Part shown: positions 16,905 to 26,318 of the stretch, in pieces
Layout of the letters: every line of letters begins with the position of its first letter
Numbering within the stretch: position 1 is the first letter of the stretch
DNA from: Palsa-883 sp963826975
Lineage (GTDB): Bacteria; Pseudomonadota; Alphaproteobacteria; Acetobacterales; Acetobacteraceae
Length of the DNA: 64,000 nucleotides
Assembly (NCBI GenBank): GCA_963826975.1
Contig: CAWGZJ010000011.1
Span: forward strand, 682,001-746,000
Direction: 5' to 3'
Made by a program: the position numbers and the translations under genes
The notes under the pieces: model-generated
What the model saw: only the letters and a program-made list of their open reading frames with translations
The model's database searches: none
Told to the model about the DNA's origin: nothing

Positions 16905-18175
16905 GCTGGATCTCGACGGCGTGTTGTGACCGCCGGGGTGGTCGGCCGGTGCGCTCGGCCAGCAGGTCCTGGTAGTGCTCCAGATAGGTGTCCACCATCC
17001 GTTCGACTGTGTGTGCCTCGGCTAGCGCGCTTGCGTCGCGGGCGAGATCGGGCAGCCTGATCTCGCCGGTCAGTAGCCCGCGCATGACGGAGGCGAGACC
17101 GACCGCATCACCCGGCTCGAACAGCACGCCGGTTCGACCGTTACGTATCAATTCAGGCAAGCCGCCAATCCGGCTGCCGACCACGGCCAATCCATGGCCC
17201 GCCGCCTCGATCACCGCGACGGGGGCGTTCTCGTACCACAGCGAGGGGATCAGCAGGTAGTGCGACGAGGCGAGCAATGTCTCCTTTTCCTGTCCGGTCA
17301 CGTAGCCGATGAAACGCAGCCGCGCGTCTTTGGCCGCTGCTTCCTGCATGTCCGCTTCCAGCGGTCCGCGCCCCGCGATCACCAGTTCGAAGTCGAGCGT
17401 CGCAGGCAGCAACGCCATCGCCTGCAACACCACGTGGACGCCCTTCTCCACGGTCAATCGCGTCAGCAGCACGAAGCGCGGCCGCTGACCGTTCCGTTCG
17501 CGCCCAACTCCTTCACGCCACGTCCGCGTAGCATCCGACGGAACGGGAATGCCGTTGCGAACCACGGCACTGCGGCGCGCGGGCAGACCGGCCTGCAGAT
17601 GTCGGTCCAGCAGGAATTGCGAGGGGCTGACGAAGAGATCGACAGAAGCCGCTGTGCGCAGGTGCCAGGCGCGATACAGTCGGCACCCGAGCGACGGCTG
17701 CCGGCAGACCTGCCAGTCGCGGGTCAGCAGAAACGCGCGCGGGCAAAGCAAGTGGTAGTCGTGCGCTGTATGAATGACCGGAACGCCGGATTGCCGTGCA
17801 CGCCGCCAGATGGACGCCGACAACCCGTCAATCAGATGCGTGTGGACAAGATCAGGCGGGTCGGCGTCCAGGATTGCGCGAAACTTCCGACCCGCATCGC
17901 GGTTCCACGCATCGCGCAAATGCCACAACGCACGACGGTGCCGCGGCTGGCCCTGCCGCGCGAAGTTCCAATACACATTGGCCGGAAAGAACCGGATGAC
18001 CGTGACCCCGTTCCGATCCATGACCGGATAAGGCTGCATGTCCGGACCGCAGGTGGAAACCACGGTGACGCGATGTCCGCGCGCAACCAGACTCTTCACT
18101 GAGCCACGCAACGATCAGCTCGGCGCCGCCGGCCATGATCGGTGGATAGATGTTGTTGACGACCAGGATATGCAT
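16894..18175 (-). pseudogene. family 4 glycosyltransferase, frameshifted near its N-terminus
   Basis: A GT-B family 4 glycosyltransferase of about 427 residues if read through one frameshift. The N-terminus from ATG 18175 reads MHILVVNNIYPPIMAGGAEL, the expected GT4 opening, but the rest (SLVARGHRVTVVSTCGPDMQ onward) is in another frame. Removing one base from the GAAGAG stretch (18092-18097) joins them as WLSESLVARGHRVTVV. The donor half has LLTRLTVEKGVHVVLQAM and IPSLWYENAPVAVIEAAGHG (E-x7-E). Without the upstream piece translation could start only from TTG 18111 and would lack the first beta strand. It starts six bases after the BY-kinase-like gene stop. It is either a real mutation or a one-base sequence error. 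Confidence 0.75.
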
Positions 18176-18181
18176 GCGGCG

Positions 18182-18909
18182 TCACAGCCACCGGCGCAGG
18201 AAGCGCGGCACATATGATCGGCAGCGGGTCAGTACCGCACCGACCACGACGCCGCCCGACGCACTGAGTGCATCGCGCAATTCAATCGCCACCGGTGCGC
18301 GCGTGCGTCCGGCCTCCAGCACCAGGATATTACCGTCGACAAAGCGCGACAGCAGCACGCCCATCGGCGCCTGCGACGCCGGCGGCGAGGCGATCATCAC
18401 CAGGTCGAAGCTCTCACGCAGTCTTGTCAGGAACTCGGGAATACGCCGCAGGGTGGGTGCCAGATCCAACGCGCCGCGCATGCTGGGAAACGTCATCTGG
18501 TAGAGCTCAAGGCCGACCACGCGCGTGATCGAGCTTTCGATATCGCCAAGATCCGTGGGTCCCGGTTAGCAGGGGTTCTTTGCGTCGCTGGAGTGGTGCG
18601 GTCGTTGGCATCGAACCGCATGCCGGTGCCATTGATGAACAGCACGCGCTCGCCGAGCCACGCGGCACTGATATAGGCCAGGTCGTAGACCACAGCTTCG
18701 ATCGCGGCGTCGGGCTCCGGCGCGACGAATTGCGTGATCACCCCGCGGCTGGTTTCCAGCGCTTCCGCGAGCGTGTGATGCAGCTTCACGAGTTCACCCG
18801 GCGCCAGACCGTGCGGGCGCGCGCCCGCCGCCAATCGCGGCGGCAACCTGGGCCGGGGCACAGGAGACATTGTCCTGACGAACGGCTCTTTCGTAGTCGA
18901 CTCACTCAT
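18182..18909 (-). pseudogene. BY-kinase/CpsD-like protein without P-loop, frameshifted
   Basis: Two overlapping frames make one protein of about 240 residues with the layout of the ParA-like ATPase domain that partners Wzz/GumC proteins. The first part (from ATG 18909) gives FVAPEPDAAIEAVVYDLAYI and ERVLFINGTGMRFD; the second (DLGDIESSITRVVGLELYQM, then 'FDLVMIASPPASQAPMG', Walker B-like, and LVLEAGRTRAPVAI) follows after a shift at about 18545-18560. Where BY-kinases have the Walker A loop (GEGKT/ST), this protein has APEPDAAIEA, so it lacks the lysine and probably does not bind ATP normally. No tyrosine cluster is seen at the C-terminus. It sits between the GumC-like gene and a glycosyltransferase, the normal place for this partner. 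Confidence 0.7.
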
Positions 18910-18986
18910 TCAGGCCGTACTCCGGCTGCGCTCTTCGTCTTGGGTCATCGGCACGGGCGCGTGATTATCAGGCGGCTTCCGCGCGC

Positions 18987-20435
18987 CTACGCGTCCGGTG
19001 CGAACGTGGCGAGCACCGGCAGCCGCAAGATCCGCGTCACGTCCCGGGCCGTTCTGAACCGGTCGTCGAAACCCTCGATCGCCAGGACGCTGCCCGCGCT
19101 CAGCAGAAGGGCAGCGAGCATCGTCGCCAGCGCCACCAGCTTGCGCCGCGGCCGTGCCGGCAGATCGGGCACCATCGGGGCGGAAACGACCGTGGCCGCC
19201 GAAATCTTCTGGGCGTTGCGATTGGCCTCGACCCGTGAGGTCTCGTAGCGGATCGCCAGAGTGCGATAGGTATCGTTCTGGATCCCCACGGCGCGGGTCA
19301 GGTCGTCGTACTGATTGCGCTGCGCCTCCAGATCCGTGATGCGGTCATTGATCTGCGCCAATTGCTGGGTCAGGACCTGCTCCGGCTGCTGCGCGCTGGT
19401 GGCTTCCGCGGAGGCGCGCAGATAGTCGGTCTTGATGCTCTCATAGACCGGGCTCGGTTGGCTGGCACTGCGGCTGCGAGCCTCGCCGGTGCGGGTTTTC
19501 GCCGCCGAAGACAGCGCTGCGATCTGCGCATCCAGTTGATTGAACACCGCGCTGCCTGGGCGATAGGTACTCGCCATTTCCTGACGCTTGGCGCGCAGCA
19601 CATCGAGGCGCGATTCCGCATCATCGGCGGCTCTGTACTGCTCACCGAGGGCAGAACTCGAAACGTTGGCCGGAATCGTGGATAGCAACTCCTTGAGTGC
19701 ATCCTGACGCTGCTGGGCCTCCAGCACACGTCCATGGGCGGAACTCAGCCGATTTTCGACATCGGCGCGCGAGCTGAGCAACTGCGTGACCTGTTGCGGC
19801 AGGTCGGCGATGTTGTGCTGGGCCTTGAAGGCGGCAAGCTTGTCCTGCGCCACCGTCAGTGTGCCGCGGGCAGTCTTTGCCTCATCTTCGGCGAACCGGA
19901 GCTGCGGATTGTTGTAGACCGCGGCTTCCTGCCCGAAAAACTGGTTGAGCAGATCCTGCACCGCATCGTGCGCCACATGCGGGTCGGGGTTCAGGAAGCT
20001 CACGGTCAACACGTCGCTTTGCAAGCCCACCTCGACGACCAGGTCCGAGGTGAATGTTTGCACCGCCTGTGCCATTTTGCGGGTATCACCGTGGTCCTGG
20101 GCGGCGATCTGCGGGTAGAGCCGGGCGAGACCGACAGTATTGACAACGTCCCTTATCAAATCGGGGCTGCGCAGGATGTCGGCGTCGGAATACAGGATCT
20201 CGCGATGCTCGTTGGTACCCTGCTGCTGGTCGGTTGGCGTCATCGACCGATCGATATCCGGGACAGCCTGGCTATCGAAGTGCAGCACAAGCATCGCACT
20301 GGACAGGTATTGCGGTTGCTTCAGCAGCAAGTATCCGCCACCCGCCAGGCAGACCGCGCCGAACACCAGGCTGAACAGGCCCTTCCGCCTGAAGAAGGCC
20401 TGGATAGTGGAACGCAACGACGGCTGGTAATCCAC
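18987..20435 (-). CDS. EPS chain-length/export protein, Wzz/GumC family
   Basis: A polysaccharide co-polymerase of 482 residues. An N-terminal membrane segment (LFSLVFGAVCLAGGGYLLL, about residues 20-38) and a C-terminal one (VALATMLAALLLSAGSVLAI, about 435-455) frame a long periplasmic part with coiled-coil helices (residues 170-400). PDLPARPRRK before the second span is the proline-rich motif of the family. It lacks the fused cytoplasmic kinase domain; the separate BY-kinase-like gene is just downstream. The start is GTG 20435 after GGAG. It would set chain length with Wzy and connect to the OPX protein encoded immediately upstream in the operon. Confidence 0.85.
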   Translation of the reverse strand: MDYQPSLRSTIQAFFRRKGLFSLVFGAVCLAGGGYLLLKQPQYLSSAMLVLHFDSQAVPDIDRSMTPTDQQQGTNEHREILYSDADILRSPDLIRDVVNTVGLARLYPQIAAQDHGDTRKMAQAVQTFTSDLVVEVGLQSDVLTVSFLNPDPHVAHDAVQDLLNQFFGQEAAVYNNPQLRFAEDEAKTARGTLTVAQDKLAAFKAQHNIADLPQQVTQLLSSRADVENRLSSAHGRVLEAQQRQDALKELLSTIPANVSSSALGEQYRAADDAESRLDVLRAKRQEMASTYRPGSAVFNQLDAQIAALSSAAKTRTGEARSRSASQPSPVYESIKTDYLRASAEATSAQQPEQVLTQQLAQINDRITDLEAQRNQYDDLTRAVGIQNDTYRTLAIRYETSRVEANRNAQKISAATVVSAPMVPDLPARPRRKLVALATMLAALLLSAGSVLAIEGFDDRFRTARDVTRILRLPVLATFAPDA

Positions 20436-20499
20436 TTATGGCTCCGCCTTGGTTGTCGATTGGGAAGTGGACATCACTGAACGGCGATCAAGGGGATCA

Positions 20500-21348
20500 T
20501 CAATGCACCGGCACCACACCGGTACTACTGTTGTTGACGAGATAGGAGAATCCCCAGGTCACGGGGACAAACTGCAGGAAGTACGAATAGAAGAACCGAT
20601 ATACTTCAGCCGCGCCGGTGCGTGGTACAAAGACAACGTCGTATGGTGCCAGGCGCACATCGGATGACGGGTCCTTGCCCCACATCACCGCGTCGAAGCG
20701 CGTGGACAGGAATTGCGGTACGTCGCCGGGGCCTCGGCGAATGATGAATATCTTGTCATTGTCGCTTGTCATCATCTTCACGCCACCGGCGCGCGCGATC
20801 GCCTGCGACAAGGTCAGGTTCGGACCGACATCCACGAATTCTCCGGGGTTGTTCACCTCACCGCCCACATAGATACGGGTCGGCGCGAAGGACTTGACCA
20901 CAACGTTCAAACGCGGATTTTGCAGTTCCTTGCCGTAGTCGGTCCGCAACGCCGCCGTCAATTCGGGCACGGTGCGGCCGTAGGCGGTTTCATCATTTAC
21001 CACGGTGGTGGAAATATGGCCGTCGGGTAGGACTGTGACATCCTCATTCAATTCCGGGTTCAGCAACAGCCGGACCGATAGGATATCGCCAACCTGGATA
21101 TGGTAGGGCGTCAGGCCGCTGAAATTCCCAGCATCGGGCGGCGGCTCTGCCGGCGCCGGCGGCAACGAAGGCACGGGACTGCAGGCCGACAGGGCCACCA
21201 GGGCGGTGAGCGTCACCGCGCAGGTCAATGTGGTCGAGGCCAACCAGCCGCGGCGAGGAGACAAAAGCCGCGCTGGCTGGCAACTGTCGTGACAGATGTT
21301 CGCGCCGGACTCCCTTAAATAACCGGAACAATCAGGGACTGTCACCAT
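20500..21348 (-). CDS. outer-membrane polysaccharide export lipoprotein, Wza/GumB (OPX)
   Basis: An export protein of about 282 residues. A hydrophobic stretch ending in the lipobox VALSAC gives a lipid-modified cysteine near residue 56, after an unusually long N-terminal region, so the true start could be further inside. The polysaccharide-export domain follows (YHIQVGDILSVRLLLNPELN, TVLPDGHISTTVV), then an SLBB domain (RIYVGGEVNNPGEF, LTLSQAIARAGGV). It forms the outer-membrane part of the EPS conduit. ATG 21348 has GGAGG about 11 bases upstream. The gene lies between the polyprenyl glycosylphosphotransferase and the GumC-like gene, the usual order in EPS operons. Confidence 0.85.
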   Translation of the reverse strand: MVTVPDCSGYLRESGANICHDSCQPARLLSPRRGWLASTTLTCAVTLTALVALSACSPVPSLPPAPAEPPPDAGNFSGLTPYHIQVGDILSVRLLLNPELNEDVTVLPDGHISTTVVNDETAYGRTVPELTAALRTDYGKELQNPRLNVVVKSFAPTRIYVGGEVNNPGEFVDVGPNLTLSQAIARAGGVKMMTSDNDKIFIIRRGPGDVPQFLSTRFDAVMWGKDPSSDVRLAPYDVVFVPRTGAAEVYRFFYSYFLQFVPVTWGFSYLVNNSSTGVVPVH

Positions 21349-21422
21349 GGCGAACTGCACCTCCCTTGTGCCAAGAACTATGGCTTAGTGTTGATGTTCA
21401 AACGCGAGCGCGCCGGTCACGG

Positions 21423-22910
21423 CTAGTGCGCTCCGCGTTGCAGAAAGACGGCGGGGATTGTCTTGAACAGGATTGCGATGTCGTGCCAGAGGGTCCAGTT
21501 GCGGACGTACCAGGCATCGAGTTGCACGCGTCGAACATAGGACATTTCGCTACGTCCGCTGACCTGCCACAGACCGGTGATGCCCGGTTTGGCCGCGTAG
21601 TAATGCTCGATATTAGTGCCGTACCTGGCGACCTCGGCGTGTACGATGGGACGTGGTCCGACCAGGCTCATTTCGCCGCGCAACACATTGAGCAACTGCG
21701 GCAGCTCGTCGAGACTGGAACGGCGCAGGAAGCGGCCGATCGGGGTCACGCGCGGATCGTCGCGCAATTTTTGTGTTGCTGCCCATTCCTTCGCCGCAGC
21801 CCGGTCGGTGGCCAGGACACGCCGCAGTACCCGGTCGGCGTCAACGACCATAGAGCGAAACTTGATGCAATCGAAGACGCGTCCGCCCGCACCGATCCGC
21901 CGATGGCGATAGAATGCCGGACCACCGTCCGCGCGGACGATGATGATGAGTGTCAATAGCAGTGGCGTCATCAGCAACAGCAGAATGGTCGCGGCGATCT
22001 GGTCGAACAGGAGTTTGAGCACGCGGCTGAGTGGTCGCGCTAAATTGACGCTGCTTACCAGCATGACGATGTCGTGCCCCAGGAAGTAGTGCTGGCGGAA
22101 GCCCACCACCGGCAAGCCACGCAGCGCCGGCACGATCGCAATCGGCAAGCCGGTGCGCCTGAGTGCATCGAGCGCCGCATGTTCTGCCTCGCGCTCGCCA
22201 CCGCCTACCGCGACGACGACAAAATCTGCCCGACGCGCGGCCATCATATCGATCAGTTCGTCGTCGGGGAGCGAAGCGACTGCGTCCGGCGTGACGGTGC
22301 CGACCAGGCGATATCCCAACGACGCATCCGACATCAGCGCGGCGCGGGCCGCATCGATTTCGTCAGAGCTCGCGACGATCAGGGTCTGCAGTGACCACAG
22401 GCCGACGGCGCGCAGCGCTCCACGCGTTGCCACGCGCACGAGCAGCAGGGATGGGCAAAACAGGATCCATCGAAGCAGGCCCTCGACCTGCACAGTACGT
22501 TGATAAATGGCGATGGTCAGGAAGATGTCGCACGCCAGCGCGACCGCCGTCGCGCCGACCACGTCACTTAGCTGTGTCCAGCTTGGCACACGCGAAGTGT
22601 AGTGACCGCGGCCACCGAAATATCCGAGCAGGCTCACCAAGACCAAGGCGGTGCCCCAGCCGTGCCACTGTGCTCCCAGTGTTGTGAGGTTTTCCATGGC
22701 GCGCGTATAGGGCGGCGCATCCGGTGCAACGTCGACGGCGAACGCCAGCAATGCCGCAACGATGAAGGCCAGAAGATCGCCAGTCAGCAAGGACACAGGG
22801 CAAACCCATGCACGCAACCGTCGTGTCGCGGTCGCTTTTCCGGAGTAGGCGCGTGTCCTCTCCGTCAACGCCAGAGAGGACACGCGTTCGATGTGCTTCG
22901 TTGGATACAC
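21423..22910 (-). CDS. undecaprenyl-phosphate sugar phosphotransferase (WbaP/GumD-like)
   Basis: The priming enzyme of EPS synthesis, 495 residues. Four N-terminal hydrophobic segments (40-170) are followed by a nucleotide-binding-like middle region (LQTLIVASSDEIDAARAAL), a fifth hairpin membrane segment (IAATILLLLMTPLLLTLIII) and the conserved bacterial sugar transferase catalytic domain: YRHRRIGAGGRVFDCIKFRS, DELPQLLNVLRGEMSLVGPR and KPGITGLWQVSGRSEM. It would transfer a hexose-1-phosphate (glucose or galactose) from a UDP-sugar to undecaprenyl phosphate in the inner membrane. GTG 22910 lies five bases after AGGAG and is the best start. The 196 bases before it, up to the glycosyltransferase stop, hold no recognised gene. 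Confidence 0.9.
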   Translation of the reverse strand: MYPTKHIERVSSLALTERTRAYSGKATATRRLRAWVCPVSLLTGDLLAFIVAALLAFAVDVAPDAPPYTRAMENLTTLGAQWHGWGTALVLVSLLGYFGGRGHYTSRVPSWTQLSDVVGATAVALACDIFLTIAIYQRTVQVEGLLRWILFCPSLLLVRVATRGALRAVGLWSLQTLIVASSDEIDAARAALMSDASLGYRLVGTVTPDAVASLPDDELIDMMAARRADFVVVAVGGGEREAEHAALDALRRTGLPIAIVPALRGLPVVGFRQHYFLGHDIVMLVSSVNLARPLSRVLKLLFDQIAATILLLLMTPLLLTLIIIVRADGGPAFYRHRRIGAGGRVFDCIKFRSMVVDADRVLRRVLATDRAAAKEWAATQKLRDDPRVTPIGRFLRRSSLDELPQLLNVLRGEMSLVGPRPIVHAEVARYGTNIEHYYAAKPGITGLWQVSGRSEMSYVRRVQLDAWYVRNWTLWHDIAILFKTIPAVFLQRGAH

Positions 22911-23106
22911 AACAACTCCTTCGTTCTTGTGGCGTGGTTTCTTGTCGCGTGGACTGGGCCCCGCGCCGCATCAACGAGCCATTCCGAATGGCGTCGGTTG
23001 GGGGTGCAAGCACCATGCCAGGACCGACTGTCGGCCTGTATGCATGGAGAACAGGGGTGTTGCCGATTTACCTCAATACTTGTGACGACTTGCGTGATGT
23101 GCAGGT

Positions 23107-24141
23107 TTACGTTGCAGCCCTGTCAACACCCCCCCGGTGCGGATCTACACGTGCGGATAATGGTGCGTGGCGATTCGCGCTGGCCCGATGTCTTACCGAC
23201 CGCAACAGGCGCCGCGCCAGCTCTAACCAGATCGTTGGATGCCTAGCCGCAAGGACAAGAATTTTTAACCGCGTCGCGCCTGTCGCACGCAGACGGTTGA
23301 TCTCGCCCAAGTGGTGCAACACATTGTACGCTCGCGCGCGCGTGATCAGCAGATCGGCGAGTGCGGTTTCTCCGCGTTGACGCAGGGCGTCCAGTACCTC
23401 GGCGTTGGCGACAAGCGCCGAGCGGAAATCATAACGCCAGGTTCCCGCACCTGTTGTCGTCCACTGCCGCGAGACGCTGCCGAACGGTTGCGTCCAATTG
23501 TACAGCGGCTGCGACAGCAAGAACCCCACACCGCCCGCGGCGAAGAATTCTACGAGATAGAGAAAATCCTCTGCCAGTCTCGCATTTTCGCGATATATCA
23601 GCCCGGTACGCCGGATGAACTCGGCGCGGAGAATCGGTTTCAGCATACCATGATTGTAGTCGGCGAAAGGATTACATCCACGGATGAATATTTCCTTGGT
23701 CAACAGAATGTCATCGTCGGCAATCGGCAGCGTGGTGCGGACCACGCAACCGGCTGCGGCATCGTGGCAATACTGATTGTCCGCGACCAGATCGGTGCCG
23801 TTTGCCTCGGCCGCAGCGATGAAAATCCCGAGCCGATCGGGCTGGTACCAGTCGTCGGCGTCGAGGACGGCGATCCACGTTCCGCGGGCCTCGGCGATCG
23901 CAATGTTCATCGCGTGGGGTTTGCCCCGATTCGCCGGCAGGGCGATGACGCGAATGCGACAATTCTCCTTGGCGAGTTGGCACGCAAGGCCGAACGTGTC
24001 GTCCTTTGATCCGTCGTCGATGATCAAAATCTCGCTATCGGTCAACGTCTGGTCGACGGCCGATTGGACCGCGCGCCGCAACGTACCAGCGCTGTTGTAG
24101 ACGGGGATGATCACTGACGCGCGATAGGTGTCGTGCTGCAT
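23107..24141 (-). CDS. family 2 glycosyltransferase (GT-A)
   Basis: A GT2 enzyme of 344 residues. ASVIIPVYNSAGTLRRAVQS opens the nucleotide-binding fold, ILIIDDGSKDDTF follows, and WIAVLDADDWYQPDRL holds the DxD metal site. A putative catalytic-base region (ARLAEDFLYLVEFF, with the ED pair) comes near residue 200. No membrane spans, so it acts in the cytoplasm on the lipid-linked acceptor. ATG 24141 is preferred to the longer frame because an AGG ribosome site lies upstream and the extra residues look non-protein. Its gene precedes the priming transferase in the minus-strand operon. The protein resembles the GT2 encoded at 35714-36748 in order of motifs, suggesting related acceptors. Confidence 0.85.
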   Translation of the reverse strand: MQHDTYRASVIIPVYNSAGTLRRAVQSAVDQTLTDSEILIIDDGSKDDTFGLACQLAKENCRIRVIALPANRGKPHAMNIAIAEARGTWIAVLDADDWYQPDRLGIFIAAAEANGTDLVADNQYCHDAAAGCVVRTTLPIADDDILLTKEIFIRGCNPFADYNHGMLKPILRAEFIRRTGLIYRENARLAEDFLYLVEFFAAGGVGFLLSQPLYNWTQPFGSVSRQWTTTGAGTWRYDFRSALVANAEVLDALRQRGETALADLLITRARAYNVLHHLGEINRLRATGATRLKILVLAARHPTIWLELARRLLRSVRHRASANRHAPLSARVDPHRGGVDRAAT

Positions 24142-24348
24142 TGGCGAAACCTGGGTGATAGATGATGGTCGGTGCGGCGCTCGTCGCGCGGTCGGCATTC
24201 AGTAAGAGGGCGGGATAAATCCTGCGGACGCGCAGCAACGTCCATGCCAGCAGGACGTCACGTTGCTTTACGTAAGGATTGACGGCGCCTCGCTATTTCC
24301 GGTCTGTCAGCGCAATATGATCCAGGTGTTACGGCTGTAGCTGTACCG

Positions 24349-25338
24349 TCAGCGCCAAGTGTTGCCGGCGTTGGCGGCCGAAGACCGCGGGGCAGCGTAG
24401 CCGGGTGATGGTCGAGTTGTCGGCGCGGCGGTTGGCGCCGCGACGTTGTTGTTCACGGCGGGGTTGTTCACGGCGGGGTTGTTCACGGCGGGGTTGTTCA
24501 CAGCGGGGTTGTTCACAGCGAGGTTGTCCACAGCGGGAACATTGGCGAGCGCCACATTGATCTGCTGCAATGCCAGTGTGGGGTTGCCGATGTCGAGCCA
24601 CCGGATCGCGTAGCCGACCTCGGTGGCGGCTACATTGCCGCCGGCGGCATCAGGCTGATCTGGCGTGACAGGCTGGAACACCATCTGGGTCTGTGCCAGC
24701 GCGAGCATGCGCCGCGCATCTTCCGAGCGGCCGCCCATCAAGGCCTGCCGAGCGTTCATAAGTTGCATCCGTGGCGAGGCTGTTGACTGAGCTTCCGTCG
24801 TGCTGACCGATTGCCGCGTGGGGTGCGCCGGTTCGTGTTGTAACGCCCGGCCTGACGGCGTATCGCCCCCGGCATGCTGCGGCTGAGTTGGCGGTTGCGC
24901 CGAGGTGGATTCGATGTCCCGCCGCTGCTTGCGCAACGCATCAAGGGTCTGTCGCTCACGCTCTTCGCTGGCGCGCAGCGATGCCAATTCCTGGGTCTGC
25001 TGCGCTACATTTTTTTGTAAACCGTCGACCTGCACCTGCAACGCGTTGCGGCTTTGCTGCAGCTTGTCGTGGATTTGCGGCGACACTGTGTCGTCCCGTG
25101 CCAGCTGGCTGGCAGGCTGGGGTAGATTGGCGGGCAACGCCGCGCTTGGCGGTGGGGTAGAGTTGGGTGGCGGCGGTTGATCGACTGGCTTTTCTGTGAC
25201 CGGCACCACCAGGCTCTGCAGGGAAGGCCAGGATCTGAGATCACCCAGGGCGCCGGCGAACAGGACCAGCAACGCACCCATCATCAAGACAGCCGGGAAC
25301 AGATAGCGCCACACCTTGCCCCCCGTTTCAGGGACCAT
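24349..25338 (-). CDS. membrane-anchored coiled-coil protein with AVNNP repeats
   Basis: A protein of about 329 residues with one N-terminal membrane span (YLFPAVLMMGALLVLFAGAL), a proline-rich linker (residues 50-75), a coiled-coil region (about 85-155, LQVQVDGLQKNVAQQTQELA, ERERQTLDALRKQRRDI) and a TPR-like helical part (MNARQALMGGRSEDARRML). The last third carries six five-residue repeats (consensus AVNNP) encoded by a 15-bp tandem repeat, then a low-complexity tail. The protein would be anchored in the inner membrane with most of it in the periplasm. I do not recognise the family. It lies between PAP2 and GT2 genes in the EPS operon. ATG 25338 is a best guess; a TTG 36 bases earlier is also in frame. 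Confidence 0.65.
   Translation of the reverse strand: MVPETGGKVWRYLFPAVLMMGALLVLFAGALGDLRSWPSLQSLVVPVTEKPVDQPPPPNSTPPPSAALPANLPQPASQLARDDTVSPQIHDKLQQSRNALQVQVDGLQKNVAQQTQELASLRASEERERQTLDALRKQRRDIESTSAQPPTQPQHAGGDTPSGRALQHEPAHPTRQSVSTTEAQSTASPRMQLMNARQALMGGRSEDARRMLALAQTQMVFQPVTPDQPDAAGGNVAATEVGYAIRWLDIGNPTLALQQINVALANVPAVDNLAVNNPAVNNPAVNNPAVNNPAVNNNVAAPTAAPTTRPSPGYAAPRSSAANAGNTWR
24451..24540. repeat. 15-bp tandem repeat, six copies (coding)
   Basis: Six consecutive 15-bp units, consensus GTTCACGGCGGGGTT on the plus strand, encode AVNNP-type pentapeptides on the minus strand. The first three copies are identical and copies 4-6 carry gradual changes, so the array appears to grow from the plus-strand left side. 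Being in units of 15 it can change copy number without breaking the frame. Confidence 0.9.
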
Positions 25339-25433
25339 CAATCGGAATCCATAGCTGCCATCAGGCGGAAGCAATCCGGCAACTTGATGGCGAGAGCCCC
25401 AGCAAGCCCCGGGCCAAGCTAACCGGTGCCAGG

Positions 25434-26318
25434 CTAACCGGGGCCGCCGCTAAACATATCCCGGTGAAAGGCGGCACTGGCGAAGCCCCGGCCGATTTCA
25501 CGCACATCATCGAACAGCGTCGCGATCTGGTAGGTCAGGAGAAATGCCAGCAGATAGAATGGCGCGCGTCGTACATGCTCCCACGCGATGACGCGGCAAG
25601 CCATTTGATGAATCCTGTGGCTGTCGAAAAGTGAGACCATGATCAAGGCGAGGCCAATCGAACCCACAATGTCCGACGGAAAATGATAGCCTTCGTAGAT
25701 GCGCGCCACGTCGAGTACCGTCGCCCACGCGAACGCCGCGAGGCCAAGCGCGCGTCGCTCTCGGTAGATCACAAACGATAGAGCGAAGAACACAGCGCCG
25801 TGGTCGCTGGGGAAAGAGTTGAAATGGTTCAACGCATCCGGTGTGACGCCGACCGGCAGGACAAAGCCAAGTGCCTGCGTGTGGAGTGGCCGCAAATGCG
25901 TCGGCAGCACAAGTTGCAGTACCCGGCTTACAATTCCCGAACAGGCGGCCGCCACGGTACCGGTAAGCAGCCGCGCGCGATTGGCGATTTCGGTCGTGCT
26001 GAACCATAAGTACCACAGCAGCGAGACGAAGATGACGCCTTGCAGCAGGTCGCGCGTCGTTAGGGCATGCATCAGGCGGTCGAACAGCGCGGAGTGATCA
26101 GCGTAGACGTTCATCACCCGGATTACGGGATACTCCCACTCACGCTGGCGCATTGCCGCGATAGCGGCGCAGGACATGAACAGCGCACCACCGATGGCGA
26201 CGGGAAGAATCGCGGCGGTGGGGACCGCAAGATCCACCCTGGGCCGGTTCTGCGTGATTGCAGGGGCGTCCGTGATCGAACTTGCCGCCGCGGGGTTGTC
26301 TGAAAATGGTTGCGTCAT
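25434..26318 (-). CDS. PAP2-superfamily membrane phosphatase
   Basis: A 294-residue PAP2 (type 2 phosphatidic acid phosphatase) protein with about six membrane spans. The three motifs are recognisable: a histidine/arginine stretch LPTHLRPLHT, then FNSFPSDHGAVFFA (PSDH in place of PSGH) and ARIYEGYHFPSDIVGS (R-x5-H-x3-D). Such enzymes dephosphorylate lipid phosphates; in an EPS operon undecaprenyl pyrophosphate recycling is the likeliest role. ATG 26318 is the first gene of the minus-strand operon, so its promoter must lie in 26319-26617, shared with the divergent acylation cassette. A 15-bp duplication (GCCAAGCTAACCGGT-like, 25413-25442) covers its stop region. Confidence 0.8.
   Translation of the reverse strand: MTQPFSDNPAAASSITDAPAITQNRPRVDLAVPTAAILPVAIGGALFMSCAAIAAMRQREWEYPVIRVMNVYADHSALFDRLMHALTTRDLLQGVIFVSLLWYLWFSTTEIANRARLLTGTVAAACSGIVSRVLQLVLPTHLRPLHTQALGFVLPVGVTPDALNHFNSFPSDHGAVFFALSFVIYRERRALGLAAFAWATVLDVARIYEGYHFPSDIVGSIGLALIMVSLFDSHRIHQMACRVIAWEHVRRAPFYLLAFLLTYQIATLFDDVREIGRGFASAAFHRDMFSGGPG

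Noticed and set aside
22911..23106. Open frames on both strands between the GT2 and the priming transferase
   Set aside because: All are extensions or shadows of the neighbouring genes; no ribosome site with protein-like sequence was seen.
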